Of a DNA stretch of 13,758 nucleotides, positions 1 through 7,614 are shown in pieces; position 1 is the stretch's first letter; each line of letters opens with the position of its first letter. Both the position numbers and the translations under genes were made by a program. Below the pieces are notes generated by a model. That model was not told where the DNA came from, made no database searches, and saw only the letters and a program-made list of their open reading frames with translations. Where the stretch lies: NCBI GenBank assembly GCA_937995555.1, contig CALKJX010000019.1, positions 1 to 13,758 on the forward strand. Direction: 5' to 3'. This DNA comes from an uncultured Elioraea sp. (lineage in GTDB: Bacteria > Pseudomonadota > Alphaproteobacteria > Acetobacterales > Acetobacteraceae).

Positions 1-417
1 CCAGGCCGGGTCGGTGGCGACCAGCGCGGCCTGCGCGTCCTCGCCCGGTCCCGGCAGCCGGCGCGCGGTCGTGAACATCAGCGTGCGGAAGCCGTTGATG
101 TCGTAGTTCAGCCGGGTTGCGGCCTGGGCGAGCGTGCCGGCGGCGCGGGCCTCGCGCATGTCCTCGGCGAGGGCAGCGAACGCCTCCGCGCCGGGCAGGC
201 CCCGCCCGTCCCACTCGGCCAGCGCCGCGGTGACGCGCGGCAGCACGCGCGGCACCTCGGTGTCCTGCACCCCGCGCGCGAGCAGGGCGGCGATCGGCGC
301 GGCGAAGCCGATCAGCAGGAACAGCAGCAGCGGCGCCACCAGCAGCGCCGCGGCCGCCCGCCGGCGCAGTCCCGCACGGTGGACCCGGCGTGCGAGGTCC
401 GCGGCGGCGTCCGCCAT
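1..417 (-). CDS. ABC transporter permease, N-terminal part (runs off left edge)
   Basis: This is the first 139 codons of an inner-membrane permease subunit; the rest lies outside the window. The N-terminus is short and basic (RRVHRAGLRRRAAA). One long hydrophobic helix follows at about residues 20-45 (LLVAPLLLFLLIGFAAPIAAL), and then a periplasmic-looking stretch. This is the layout of PotB/PotC-like permeases, where a large loop follows helix 1. The ATG start lies 19 bases after the stop of the binding-protein gene on the same strand, so the two are very likely cotranscribed. No strong Shine-Dalgarno is seen, which fits reinitiation from the gene before it. The assignment rests mainly on the operon (ATPase, binding protein, permease); the conserved EAA loop would be beyond the edge. 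It would form the channel for the substrate delivered by the upstream binding protein. Confidence 0.8.
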   Translation of the reverse strand, partial: MADAAADLARRVHRAGLRRRAAAALLVAPLLLFLLIGFAAPIAALLARGVQDTEVPRVLPRVTAALAEWDGRGLPGAEAFAALAEDMREARAAGTLAQAATRLNYDINGFRTLMFTTARRLPGPGEDAQAALVATDPAW

Positions 418-436
418 CAGCCGCCGCGCCGCGCCG

Positions 437-1474
437 TCAGCGGGCCGCCCAGGCGTTGAAGCGCTGGGTCAGCCGGTCGATGTTCTCGAGCCAGTAGGCG
501 TCGTCGATCTGGATCGCGGTGGCGATGTTGGCGGGCGTGGTCGGCAGGTCGGGCTTCACCTCGGCCGGGATCAGCGCCTCGGCGCCGACCGCGGGCACGC
601 CGTAGGGGATGCGGGGCGGCAGTTGCGCCTGGGCCTGCGGCTGGCCGGCGAAGGCGATAAAGGCGTAGGCCTGGGCGAGGTTGGGCGAGCCCTTCATGAT
701 CACCCAGGAATCGATCGTGTAGAGATTGTTGGCCCAGACGATCGCGAAGTTCCGCCCGTCGTTGCGGTTCGCCGCCGAGATGCGGCCGTTGTAGGCGCTC
801 GCCATCGCCACCTCGCCGGCGGCGAGCAGTTGCGGCGGCTGCGCACCGGCGGTCCACCACACGAGGTGCGGACGAAGCTGGTCGAGCTTGGCGAAGGCGC
901 GCTCGACCCCGGCCTCGGTGCGCAGCGCCGCATAGACCTGGTTCGGAGGCACGCCGTCGGCGAGCAGCGCGATCTCCAGGTTGGTCTTCGGCCCGCGCCG
1001 CAACGCGCGCTTGCCGGGAAAGCGCTGCACGTCCCAAAAATCGGCCCAGGATTTCGGCCCCTCGCCCGTGATGCGCGCGCGGTCATAGGCAAGGACGAAC
1101 GAGTAGTAGATCGCGCCGACGCCGCAGTCGTGCACGGCATCCGGCCGGTACGCCTCGCGGCCGCCGACGCGGGACCAGTCGATCCGCTCGAACAGACCCT
1201 CCTCGCAGCCGACCAGCAGCTCCTCGCTCTCGACCTGCACCACGTCCCAGTTGTTGGCGCCGGACTGCATCTTGGCGCGCAGCACGCCGACACCGCCGTC
1301 CCAGGTCTCCTCCAGCAGGCGGATGCCGCGCGCCTGCATGAAGGGCTGGAAATACACGGCGCGCTGGGCGTCCTGATAGACGCCGCCCCAGGAGACGACG
1401 GTGAGGTCGCGCGCCGCGGCGGGCGCGGCGACGACGGCCGCGGCCAGCGCGGCGGCAAGCATCAGCGGTCGCAT
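437..1474 (-). CDS. Periplasmic substrate-binding protein of a Pot-like ABC importer
   Basis: A 345-residue secreted binding protein of the PotD/PotF-like (spermidine/putrescine-type) family. A Sec signal peptide is clear: basic start (MRP), an alanine/leucine-rich core, and a likely cleavage after the AAA at about residue 21. The mature protein opens with DLTVVSWGGVYQDAQR, the first strand and turn typical of this family, and later has conserved-looking segments such as NWDVVQVES and WANNLYTIDSWVIMKGSPN. Length is normal for the family. The ATG at 1474 is supported by a good purine-rich ribosome binding site (GGGGAGAG, complement of 1482-1489). It lies 65 bases downstream of the ATPase gene and 19 bases before the permease, in one leftward operon. 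Family placement is firm; the ligand cannot be read from sequence, and although polyamines are the archetype, many relatives carry other small cations or acids. Confidence 0.88.
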   Translation of the reverse strand: MRPLMLAAALAAAVVAAPAAARDLTVVSWGGVYQDAQRAVYFQPFMQARGIRLLEETWDGGVGVLRAKMQSGANNWDVVQVESEELLVGCEEGLFERIDWSRVGGREAYRPDAVHDCGVGAIYYSFVLAYDRARITGEGPKSWADFWDVQRFPGKRALRRGPKTNLEIALLADGVPPNQVYAALRTEAGVERAFAKLDQLRPHLVWWTAGAQPPQLLAAGEVAMASAYNGRISAANRNDGRNFAIVWANNLYTIDSWVIMKGSPNLAQAYAFIAFAGQPQAQAQLPPRIPYGVPAVGAEALIPAEVKPDLPTTPANIATAIQIDDAYWLENIDRLTQRFNAWAAR

Positions 1475-1539
1475 GACGTGTCTCTCCCCGATCCGACAAA
1501 CCCGGCGGCAGCGACTCTAGCGGCGGAAGCCCGGGCGGC

Positions 1540-2646
1540 TCAATCGCCGGGCTCGGGCGCGAAGGCGATCGCGTGCTCGGGCTGCCAGGCCACGGCCGCT
1601 TCGGCGCCGGCAACCAGGCGCGGGTCGGCGGCGGCGATCGGCCGTTTCGCCATCACCTCCGCGCCACCCTCGAGGGCGAGCCGCACTCGCACGTGATCGC
1701 CGAGATAGATCGTCTCGACAACGCGGGCCGGGATCGCGTCCTCCGAGAGGTCGGCGGCCGGGCCTGGCGCGAGCGCGATGCGCTCGGGGCGCACCGAGAC
1801 CACCGCGCGCGCGCCGGCCGCGCCGCAATCGCCGCGCATCGCCCACAGGCTGCGCCCGCCCGCGAGCGCGACCTTGACCATCCCGTCCTCGCTGTCGATC
1901 CCGCTCACGGTACCGGCCAGGCGGTTGTTCTCGCCGATGAAGCGGGCGACGAAGGCATTAGCGGGCCGTTCGTACAGGGTCGCCGGCGCGTCGAGCTGCT
2001 GCACCGCGCCGTGGTGGAACACGGCGATCCGGTCCGACAGCGTCAGCGCCTCCTCCTGGTCGTGCGTGACGTAGACCACGGTGACGCCGAGCTGCTCGTG
2101 CAGGTGGCGGATCTCGAGCTGCATCTCGGCGCGAAGCTGCTTGTCGAGCGCGCCGAGCGGCTCGTCCATCAGCACGAGCGCGGGCGCGAACACCAGCGCG
2201 CGGGCCAGTGCGACGCGCTGCTGCTGCCCGCCCGAGAGCTGGGCCGGGCGGCGTTCGCCGAACCCGCCGAGCCGCACCATCTCCAGCGCGCGGGCCACGC
2301 GCGCGGACCGCTCGGCGCGGGGCACGCCGCGCACCTCGAGCGGGAAGGCGACGTTCTCGGCGACCGACATGTGCGGGAACAGGGCGTAGGACTGGAACAC
2401 CACGCCGATGCCGCGCCGATGCGGCGGCAGGCGGCCGACGTCGCGGCCCTCGACCTCGATCCGCCCGGCGGTAGGTGCCTCGAACCCGGCGAGCATCATC
2501 AGCGTCGTCGTCTTGCCCGACCCCGACGGACCGAGCAGGGTCAGGAACTCGCCGCGGGCGATGTCGAGGTCGAGCCGGCGCACCACCGGGGTGACGCCGT
2601 CATAGGATTTCTCGACGCCGAGAAAGCGGACGATCGGGGCGGACAT
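1540..2646 (-). CDS. ABC transporter ATP-binding protein, PotA/FbpC-like
   Basis: A 368-residue cytoplasmic ATPase that powers the importer encoded by the next genes. All nucleotide-binding motifs are intact: Walker A GPSGSGKTT (39-47), Q-loop glutamine in VVFQSYALFP (Q85), signature LSGGQQQR (137-144), Walker B LVLMDEP (157-163), D-loop ALD (166-168) and H-switch H195 in YVTHDQEEA. Residues from about 240 form the C-terminal TOBE-type regulatory domain, with the usual VSVRPERIAL segment. Start: the frame stays open for 24 more codons upstream, but those residues (MPVRRTAAQVPLARR...) do not resemble the family, whereas MSAPIVRFLGVEKSYDG is a standard opening, so the ATG at 2646 is chosen. It is the first gene of the three-gene leftward operon and diverges from the cyclic-di-GMP gene at 2795. 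Members of this family take up polyamines, iron or other small ligands. Confidence 0.93.
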   Translation of the reverse strand: MSAPIVRFLGVEKSYDGVTPVVRRLDLDIARGEFLTLLGPSGSGKTTTLMMLAGFEAPTAGRIEVEGRDVGRLPPHRRGIGVVFQSYALFPHMSVAENVAFPLEVRGVPRAERSARVARALEMVRLGGFGERRPAQLSGGQQQRVALARALVFAPALVLMDEPLGALDKQLRAEMQLEIRHLHEQLGVTVVYVTHDQEEALTLSDRIAVFHHGAVQQLDAPATLYERPANAFVARFIGENNRLAGTVSGIDSEDGMVKVALAGGRSLWAMRGDCGAAGARAVVSVRPERIALAPGPAADLSEDAIPARVVETIYLGDHVRVRLALEGGAEVMAKRPIAAADPRLVAGAEAAVAWQPEHAIAFAPEPGD

Positions 2647-2748
2647 GGGCGCGGCACGCTGCCAGCCCTGCGCGCGCCGGGCAAGCGGGACCTGCGCGGC
2701 CGTTCGCCGTACGGGCATGCGACGCAGGCCGCGAAACCGACTGTCAGC

Positions 2749-2768
2749 AACGGCGTTATCGGGCCGTT
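2749..2768. repeat. Inverted repeat in the divergent gap before the GGDEF-EAL gene
   Basis: AACGGC at 2749-2754 is matched by its exact reverse complement GCCGTT at 2763-2768, with an 8-base spacer (GTTATCGG). It lies 27 bases before the ATG of the PAS-GGDEF-EAL gene, in the 148-base gap shared with the ABC operon. It could be an operator or a small leader hairpin; six-base arms are also possible by chance in GC-rich DNA. No convincing -35/-10 pair was found in the gap. Confidence 0.3.
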
Positions 2769-2794
2769 AAGTCGTCGCGCCGGATCATTGCGCC

Positions 2795-4945
2795 ATGGCG
2801 AGCGGCAGTCCCCTGTCTCCGCATTCCGCGCTGCCGCGTCGGCGCTGGGGCCTGACCCTGACCGGCGGGCTCATCCGGGCAGCGGCGCGCGTGCGGCAAG
2901 GGCTGCGCGCCGTGCTGTCCCGCGTGGCAGGGGCGGACGCTGCCGAGGCGTCGCGGCTGCTCGCCGCACTCGATCACACGGCCGACGGCCTCGTGCTGAT
3001 CGGCCGCGATGGCCGGATCGTTCGTGCGAGCCGCCGGGTGCAGGAGCTGCTGCCGGCCGCCGCCGGGCTGCTCGTGCCCGGCACGCCGGTCGAGCGGTTC
3101 GCGCTTGCCGCCGGGCTCGCTCCGGATGCCCGGGAGACCGAGGTCGCCGACCCGGTCGGGGCCTGGGTCCGGATCACGCGCAACCCGACGGCGGATGGCG
3201 GGGCCGTGCTGACGGTCTCGGACATCACCGCGCAGAAGCGCCGCGAGGCGGCGCTTGAACAGACCAACGCCCGCCTGGATGCCGCGCTGAACAACATGTC
3301 GCAGGGGCTCTGCCTCTACGACGCCGAGCATCGGCTGCTGGTGGCGAACCGGCGCTTCTACGAGATCTACCGGCTCGACCCCGAGGTGGTGCGCCCCGGC
3401 ATCACCTTCCGGGAGCTGCTGATGCGGAGCATCGCCGCCGGCAACCACAGCCCCGCCGCGACCGAGACGCTGATCCGCGAGCGTCTGGGCTTCGTCGCCC
3501 GCGGCGAGCCGGGCACTAGCTTCCAGGAGCTCGCGGACGGACGCGTGATCGCGATCTCGCATGAGCCGATGGCCGGCGGGCACTGGGTGGTCACCTACGA
3601 GGACATCACCGAGCGGCGCCGGGCGGAGGCGCAGATCACCTATCTCGCGCGTCATGACGGACTGACCGGGCTGGCGAACCGGCTGCAGCTGCGCGAGCGC
3701 GTCGAGCAGGCGCTGGCTCAGCGCGCGGCGGGCGCCCGGGTCGCGCTGCTCAGCCTGGATCTCGACGGATTCCGTGCCGTCAATGAGGCGGTCGGCCAGC
3801 CGGCGGGCGACCAGGTGCTGCGCCAGGTGGGCGAGCGGCTGCTCGCCTGCGCGCGTGACGGCGACACGGTGGCGCGGCTCGGCGGTGACGAGTTCGCCGT
3901 GGTGCAGGTCGGCATCGACAAGAGCGAGGACGCATCGGCGCTCGCGCGGCGGCTGCTGACCGCACTGGCGAAGCCTTTCGTCGTCGACGGGAAGGCGGTC
4001 GAGCTCGGCGCCTCGATCGGTGTCGCTCTGGCGCCCGAGGATGGGGCCAGCCACGACCAGTTGCTGCATCACGCGCAGCTGGCGCTCGAACAGTGCCGCC
4101 GCGAAAGCCGCGGCGCGACCAGGTTCTTCACGCCGGAGATGGATGCGGCCGTGCAGCGGCGCCGGACGCTCGAGAGCGATCTCAGGCAGGCGATCGAGCG
4201 CGGCGAGCTGCAGGCAGTCTATCAGCCGATCGTCGAACTCGCGTCCGGCCGGGTCTCGGGCTTCGAGGCCCTCCTGCGCTGGCGCCACCCGTCGCGCGGC
4301 ATGGTCTCGCCGGTGGAGTTCATCCCCGTCGCCGAGGAGATGGGCCTGATCGTGCCGATCGGCGCGTGGATGCTGCGGCGCGCCTGTACGGACGCGGCCG
4401 CCTGGCCGGATGGGGTGCGGGTGGCGGTGAATGTCTCGGCGATCCAGTTCCGCGACCCCAACCTGGTCGCGACGGTGGCGACGGCGCTTGCCGATTCGGG
4501 TCTGCCGGCGAGCCGCCTGGAGATCGAAATCACCGAATCACTGCTGCTCGAGGATGAGGCGGCGACGGGGGCGCTGCTGCATCGGCTGCGCGGCCTCGGC
4601 GTCCGCATCGCCATGGACGATTTCGGCACCGGCTACTCCTCGCTCGGCTACCTGCGCAGCTTTCCTTTCGACAAGATCAAGATCGACCAGTCCTTCATCC
4701 GCGATCTCGACAGCAAGCCCGGCAGCCGCGCGATCGTGCGCGCGATCGTCGGCCTCGGCCGTGCGCTCGGCATGCGCACCACGGCGGAGGGCGTCGAGAC
4801 GGGCGCCGTGCTCGACATCCTGCGTACGGAAGGATGCGCGGAGGCGCAGGGCTACCTGTTCAGCAGGCCCTGCGTCGCGGAGCGGGTGCCGGATGTCCTG
4901 CGCAGGCTCGCGCAGCAGCGCGTCCCGGCGAACGCGGCGGCCTGA
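2795..4945 (+). CDS. PAS-PAS-GGDEF-EAL cyclic-di-GMP turnover protein
   Basis: A 716-residue soluble protein that probably both makes and degrades the second messenger cyclic di-GMP. Domain order: PAS-like sensor at about 54-146 (ends VSDITAQKRRE), second PAS of the PAS_7 type at about 157-275 (LDNMSQG-like LNNMSQGLCLYD, ends YEDITERRRAE), GGDEF at about 281-440, EAL at about 455-705. The cyclase part has DGLTGLANR (288-296), DLDGF and N330, an intact GGDEF (363-367) and an inhibitory-site RxxD (RDGD, 354-357) exactly five residues before it. The phosphodiesterase part has EALLRW (491-496), NVSAIQF (546-552), EITES (578-582), DDFGTGYSSLGYL (608-620), KIDQSF (629-634) and AEGVET (664-669), so all its recognisable metal and catalytic motifs are present. 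One deviation is GQPAGD (334-339) where GHxxGD is usual. There is no signal peptide or membrane helix. It is monocistronic; its stop is three bases from the convergent ribonucleotide reductase stop. The ATG has no strong Shine-Dalgarno. Confidence 0.95.
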   Translation: MASGSPLSPHSALPRRRWGLTLTGGLIRAAARVRQGLRAVLSRVAGADAAEASRLLAALDHTADGLVLIGRDGRIVRASRRVQELLPAAAGLLVPGTPVERFALAAGLAPDARETEVADPVGAWVRITRNPTADGGAVLTVSDITAQKRREAALEQTNARLDAALNNMSQGLCLYDAEHRLLVANRRFYEIYRLDPEVVRPGITFRELLMRSIAAGNHSPAATETLIRERLGFVARGEPGTSFQELADGRVIAISHEPMAGGHWVVTYEDITERRRAEAQITYLARHDGLTGLANRLQLRERVEQALAQRAAGARVALLSLDLDGFRAVNEAVGQPAGDQVLRQVGERLLACARDGDTVARLGGDEFAVVQVGIDKSEDASALARRLLTALAKPFVVDGKAVELGASIGVALAPEDGASHDQLLHHAQLALEQCRRESRGATRFFTPEMDAAVQRRRTLESDLRQAIERGELQAVYQPIVELASGRVSGFEALLRWRHPSRGMVSPVEFIPVAEEMGLIVPIGAWMLRRACTDAAAWPDGVRVAVNVSAIQFRDPNLVATVATALADSGLPASRLEIEITESLLLEDEAATGALLHRLRGLGVRIAMDDFGTGYSSLGYLRSFPFDKIKIDQSFIRDLDSKPGSRAIVRAIVGLGRALGMRTTAEGVETGAVLDILRTEGCAEAQGYLFSRPCVAERVPDVLRRLAQQRVPANAAA

Positions 4946-4948
4946 GCC

Positions 4949-7426
4949 TTACGCCGCCTTCTGGCTGGCCTCGTTGGTGCCGAAATCGATCGGGCAGACG
5001 CCGCCGACGCAGTCGACGTGCTCGCGTCCGACCTCCTCCTTCGCCTGGGCGCCGGCGATCGCGGCGGCGATCAGCTCGTACTCCGCCTTCGTCACCGGCT
5101 CCTCGGGCTGGTACTCGTAGGCGGTGGTGTCGGCCTGCGGCATCACCGCGCAGGCGCGCACGGTCGGTTGCAGTTCCAGCACGGCCTTGCGGAACGCCTC
5201 GAAGCTGACCGTCCTGGGATCGTATTTCAGGGTGTAGGACACCTGGTTGCCGGTGTCGGGCACCAGCGGCTCGCCCTGCTCGTCGACACCGCGGATCCAG
5301 TACTTCTCCAGGAGTTGGAGGTAGCGGTACTGCTCTTCCGGCGTGGCTTCGCCGGCAGTGACGATGGCATCCGTCAGGCCGAGCTCGTCGGCCAGCCGCA
5401 CGATTTCCGGCTTGGTCGGGAACCCCACCACCGTGGTGCCGCGATAGGTGGTGAGCTTGCGCACCGGATAGCCCTTGGCGGCGTACTCGCGCACCATCGG
5501 GTCGTCGTTGCGGAACTGCACCCAGCGCAGGTACTCGCGCATCGACGGCAGATGCGCACCCTCGGTCAGGCCGAACAGCTTGCTCGTTGTGCCGGCGGGC
5601 TTGATCGTGGTGTCGGTGTGCGGCGCGGTGAGCCCGAGGGCCGCCGAGTAGCGCACCGCCTCGTCGCGCACCGCGCGCTTGAAGCGCGCGAGCATCATCC
5701 AGAACGGCCTGGCGCGGCGCTCGTCGATCATGTCGCGGAAGCCGAGGCCGAAGCGCTTCAGCGCCCATTCGTGCAGCCCCGTGATGCCCACGCCGATGCG
5801 GTTGGTTCGCCGCGTCTCGGGCCGGTAGAGGCAGTCCATCAGGTTGACGCGGATCAGCGCGCGGGCGGCGGCGCGGAACGCGGCCTCGGCGTCGTCGTCG
5901 TCCGCCGCATGATAGGGCACCACGTCGGCGATGACGCAGTAGCCGCCCAGCATGAACAGGCTGATCTCGCCGCACGGATTGGTGATCTGGGTGTAGCGCG
6001 ACGCGCGCGCGCGCTTCACGAGGTCGCGCAGCAGCGGATGCGTCTCCGTCTCCGCCTGGTACTTCTCGCTGCCTATGAACAGCGCACCGGACTCATAGGC
6101 GTCGAGCCCCTCGTCGTTCGCGACCAGCTTGTCCTGGTTGATGAAGCCGGGCTCGCCCGTCTGGTCGTCATAGGCGGCCTTTACTGCCGCCTCGAACACC
6201 GCGTGCGCGTGTGCCCACTCCTCGCGCGTCGCCTCATCCCAGGCCGGGTCTGGCTCGGGCCGGTGCACATGCGCCCAGAATTCGGCGTCCACCGTGATCG
6301 AGTTGTTCGACGACCAGAGGAAGCCGCCGCGCTTGACCGAGATGAAGCCGAGCACGGAGCGGTCCCGCCAGGTCTTCGTGCTCATCCGCGCCGACCGCCG
6401 CGCCCCGCCCACCAGCACGCACTCGGCGAGGTAGTGATCGACGAACAGCGCCGCGCGCCACGGCTCCATGCCCGATCCGCGCACCATCGCCACGCGCGAG
6501 AGCGCATGCATGAACGGCCCGGGTCCCGAGGCCGGGCGGCCCTGCATGCCCATGATCGGGGCGCCCTTGGGCCGCACGCCGGTGAAGTCCAGCAGCACCA
6601 CGTCCTCGCCGCGCCGCTCGAAGGCGAGGCGCTCGATCACCTCGACGGCCTTGGCCCAGCCTTCGCGCGAGTCCGCGACCTCGTGCACGACGATGCGCCC
6701 GTGCGTGGCGTACATGTGCTCGGCGTCGCGACGTGTCAGGAATCCGGTGATGTGGCCGGCCTGCACATCCGCATGGCTCCAGTCGATCACCGGCACGACG
6801 ATCGGCATGTCGCGCGCCCAATCGACCGCCATCATCGCGTCGTCGTAGGCGCGGCCCACGCCGGAGCCGTTCAGCAGCAGCAGGTAGCAGAGGAAGCTGG
6901 TCGCCGCGGTCGAGCAGTTGGTGAACACCTCCATGTTGCGCGACGGCTGCGAGGCATCGCCATGCTGGAGATGCCGCCCGCTCATCAGCAGGCTCGCCTG
7001 GCGCAGATGGTGGCGCAGCGTCTGCCGCTCCGCCTCGCGCCACTCGGGGCGGGGCTCGAGCAGGCTGTTGCCGAGGGCGACGCGCTCGGCAACATCGGCC
7101 CAGGACTCCGTCTCGATCCGTCCGACCGCCTCGATCCAGCCGGAGACGCGGCGGTCGTCGCCATGTTCGACGAAGAACTGGCCCTCATAGGCCCAGCCGT
7201 TGCGGCGCGCCCAGGCGGCGAGTTGGCGCTCGAGCGCGGTCGAGTCGTCGCGCGGCACCTCGAACGGTATGCGCTTCGGGATCGGCAGGCGGCGGACGAT
7301 CCGGCGGTTGATGGTCCGGTCGGCCACCGCCTGGCCCATGCCGGGAGCGTAGGTCCGCGCCGGCGTCTCACCCCAGGGCAGCAGCGGCTGGGTCGAGGAG
7401 ACGGGCGGCAGCGGCATCACGGTCAT
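4949..7426 (-). CDS. nrdJ: Adenosylcobalamin-dependent (class II) ribonucleoside-triphosphate reductase, RTPR-like
   Basis: An 825-residue enzyme that reduces ribonucleotides to deoxyribonucleotides with a cobalamin-generated thiyl radical, without oxygen or a separate radical subunit. The sequence resembles the monomeric Lactobacillus-type triphosphate reductase rather than the roughly 1200-residue dimeric NrdJ. Visible features: first redox cysteine C171 in FTNCSTA, followed by LLNGSGVGRAYDD; the thiyl-radical motif NPCGEISL with N483, C485 and E487; the second redox cysteine probably C497; GVGITGLHEWA (545-555); the phosphate-binding-like PAGTTSKL (610-617); and a C-terminal shuttle pair C806/C811 in DCVGGVCPID, the arrangement that re-reduces the active site in RTPR. 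No ATP-cone is evident; the first 45 or so residues are proline- and arginine-rich and look unconserved. It ends three bases from the convergent GGDEF-EAL stop. Two NrdR-box-like sites lie upstream, so repression by NrdR is likely. The ATG at 7426 has only a weak ribosome binding site (GAGG); M4 is an alternative start. Confidence 0.92.
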   Translation of the reverse strand: MTVMPLPPVSSTQPLLPWGETPARTYAPGMGQAVADRTINRRIVRRLPIPKRIPFEVPRDDSTALERQLAAWARRNGWAYEGQFFVEHGDDRRVSGWIEAVGRIETESWADVAERVALGNSLLEPRPEWREAERQTLRHHLRQASLLMSGRHLQHGDASQPSRNMEVFTNCSTAATSFLCYLLLLNGSGVGRAYDDAMMAVDWARDMPIVVPVIDWSHADVQAGHITGFLTRRDAEHMYATHGRIVVHEVADSREGWAKAVEVIERLAFERRGEDVVLLDFTGVRPKGAPIMGMQGRPASGPGPFMHALSRVAMVRGSGMEPWRAALFVDHYLAECVLVGGARRSARMSTKTWRDRSVLGFISVKRGGFLWSSNNSITVDAEFWAHVHRPEPDPAWDEATREEWAHAHAVFEAAVKAAYDDQTGEPGFINQDKLVANDEGLDAYESGALFIGSEKYQAETETHPLLRDLVKRARASRYTQITNPCGEISLFMLGGYCVIADVVPYHAADDDDAEAAFRAAARALIRVNLMDCLYRPETRRTNRIGVGITGLHEWALKRFGLGFRDMIDERRARPFWMMLARFKRAVRDEAVRYSAALGLTAPHTDTTIKPAGTTSKLFGLTEGAHLPSMREYLRWVQFRNDDPMVREYAAKGYPVRKLTTYRGTTVVGFPTKPEIVRLADELGLTDAIVTAGEATPEEQYRYLQLLEKYWIRGVDEQGEPLVPDTGNQVSYTLKYDPRTVSFEAFRKAVLELQPTVRACAVMPQADTTAYEYQPEEPVTKAEYELIAAAIAGAQAKEEVGREHVDCVGGVCPIDFGTNEASQKAA

Positions 7427-7499
7427 GGGCGGAACCTCGGCGGAAAGGGCAGGCGGAGTCGGAAGGCTAGCAACGGGACGCGGGAATTTGCCATAGCAT

Positions 7500-7515
7500 C
7501 ATCTGCATATTGGGG
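7500..7515. promoter_or_regulatory. Candidate NrdR box 2 (gene-proximal)
   Basis: The sequence CATCTGCATATTGGGG matches the published 16-base NrdR consensus (aCaCwAtATaTwGtgt) at 9 of 16 positions and at 5 of its 7 most conserved ones (C4, A8, T9, T11, G13). Alone it would be weak. It gains support because it begins exactly 31 bases from the stronger box at 7531, leaving a 15-base linker, the spacing known for paired NrdR boxes. It lies 74 bases upstream of the nrdJ-like start. Confidence 0.5.
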
Positions 7516-7530
7516 GGCACTGTTGCCCGC

Positions 7531-7546
7531 ACACCACATCTAGTGG
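7531..7546. promoter_or_regulatory. Candidate NrdR box 1 (gene-distal, stronger)
   Basis: The sequence ACACCACATCTAGTGG matches the NrdR consensus (aCaCwAtATaTwGtgt) at 12 of 16 positions, including all seven strongly conserved ones (C2, C4, A6, A8, T9, T11, G13). It lies about 105 bases upstream of the B12-dependent ribonucleotide reductase, the class of gene NrdR represses in response to nucleotide levels. The divergent gene pair starting at 7628 is on the other side, so the site could also touch that promoter. Confidence 0.62.
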
Positions 7547-7547
7547 A

Positions 7548-7561
7548 CCTGTAACCTGTAA
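7548..7561. repeat. Perfect 7-base tandem repeat (CCTGTAA x2)
   Basis: CCTGTAA at 7548-7554 is repeated without a gap at 7555-7561, directly beside the stronger NrdR-box candidate, and is followed by a shorter GGCA GGCA repeat. Direct repeats next to a promoter may bind an activator or repressor, but chance is possible. No function is assigned. Confidence 0.35.
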
Positions 7562-7575
7562 GGCAGGCAACCCCG

Positions 7576-7588
7576 GCGCCCCGGGCGC
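7576..7588. repeat. GC-rich inverted repeat in the leader of the DUF883-like gene
   Basis: GCGCCC at 7576-7581 and GGGCGC at 7583-7588 are exact reverse complements around one central base. In RNA this can fold as a 5-bp stem with a 3-base loop. An alternative hairpin pairs 7572-7576 with 7581-7585. No T run follows on either strand, so it is not a typical intrinsic terminator. It lies about 40 bases before the start at 7628 and may be a leader structure or an operator. Confidence 0.3.
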
Positions 7589-7614
7589 GTCAGAGATGGG
7601 GTGGTGACAGAGCG

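Noticed and set aside
134..1696. A 520-codon plus-strand frame opposite the binding protein and permease
   Set aside because: It is a shadow of the minus-strand operon. It opens with a Ser/Arg/Ala-rich stretch and spans the operon's gene boundaries without any recognisable domain.
2647..2718. A 24-residue N-terminal extension of the ABC ATPase
   Set aside because: The extra residues are Arg/Ala-rich and unlike the family; the ATG at 2646 gives the standard N-terminus.
2756..4288. A 510-codon minus-strand frame opposite the GGDEF-EAL gene
   Set aside because: Antisense shadow; the plus strand carries all the domain motifs.
5018..7543. An 841-codon open frame on the plus strand opposite the ribonucleotide reductase
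   Set aside because: The translated protein is rich in His, Arg, Ala and Gly with no family resemblance, whereas the opposite strand encodes a motif-complete enzyme.
7571..7588. Intrinsic terminator at the GC-rich palindrome
   Set aside because: There is no T run on either side, and no gene ends nearby that would need it.
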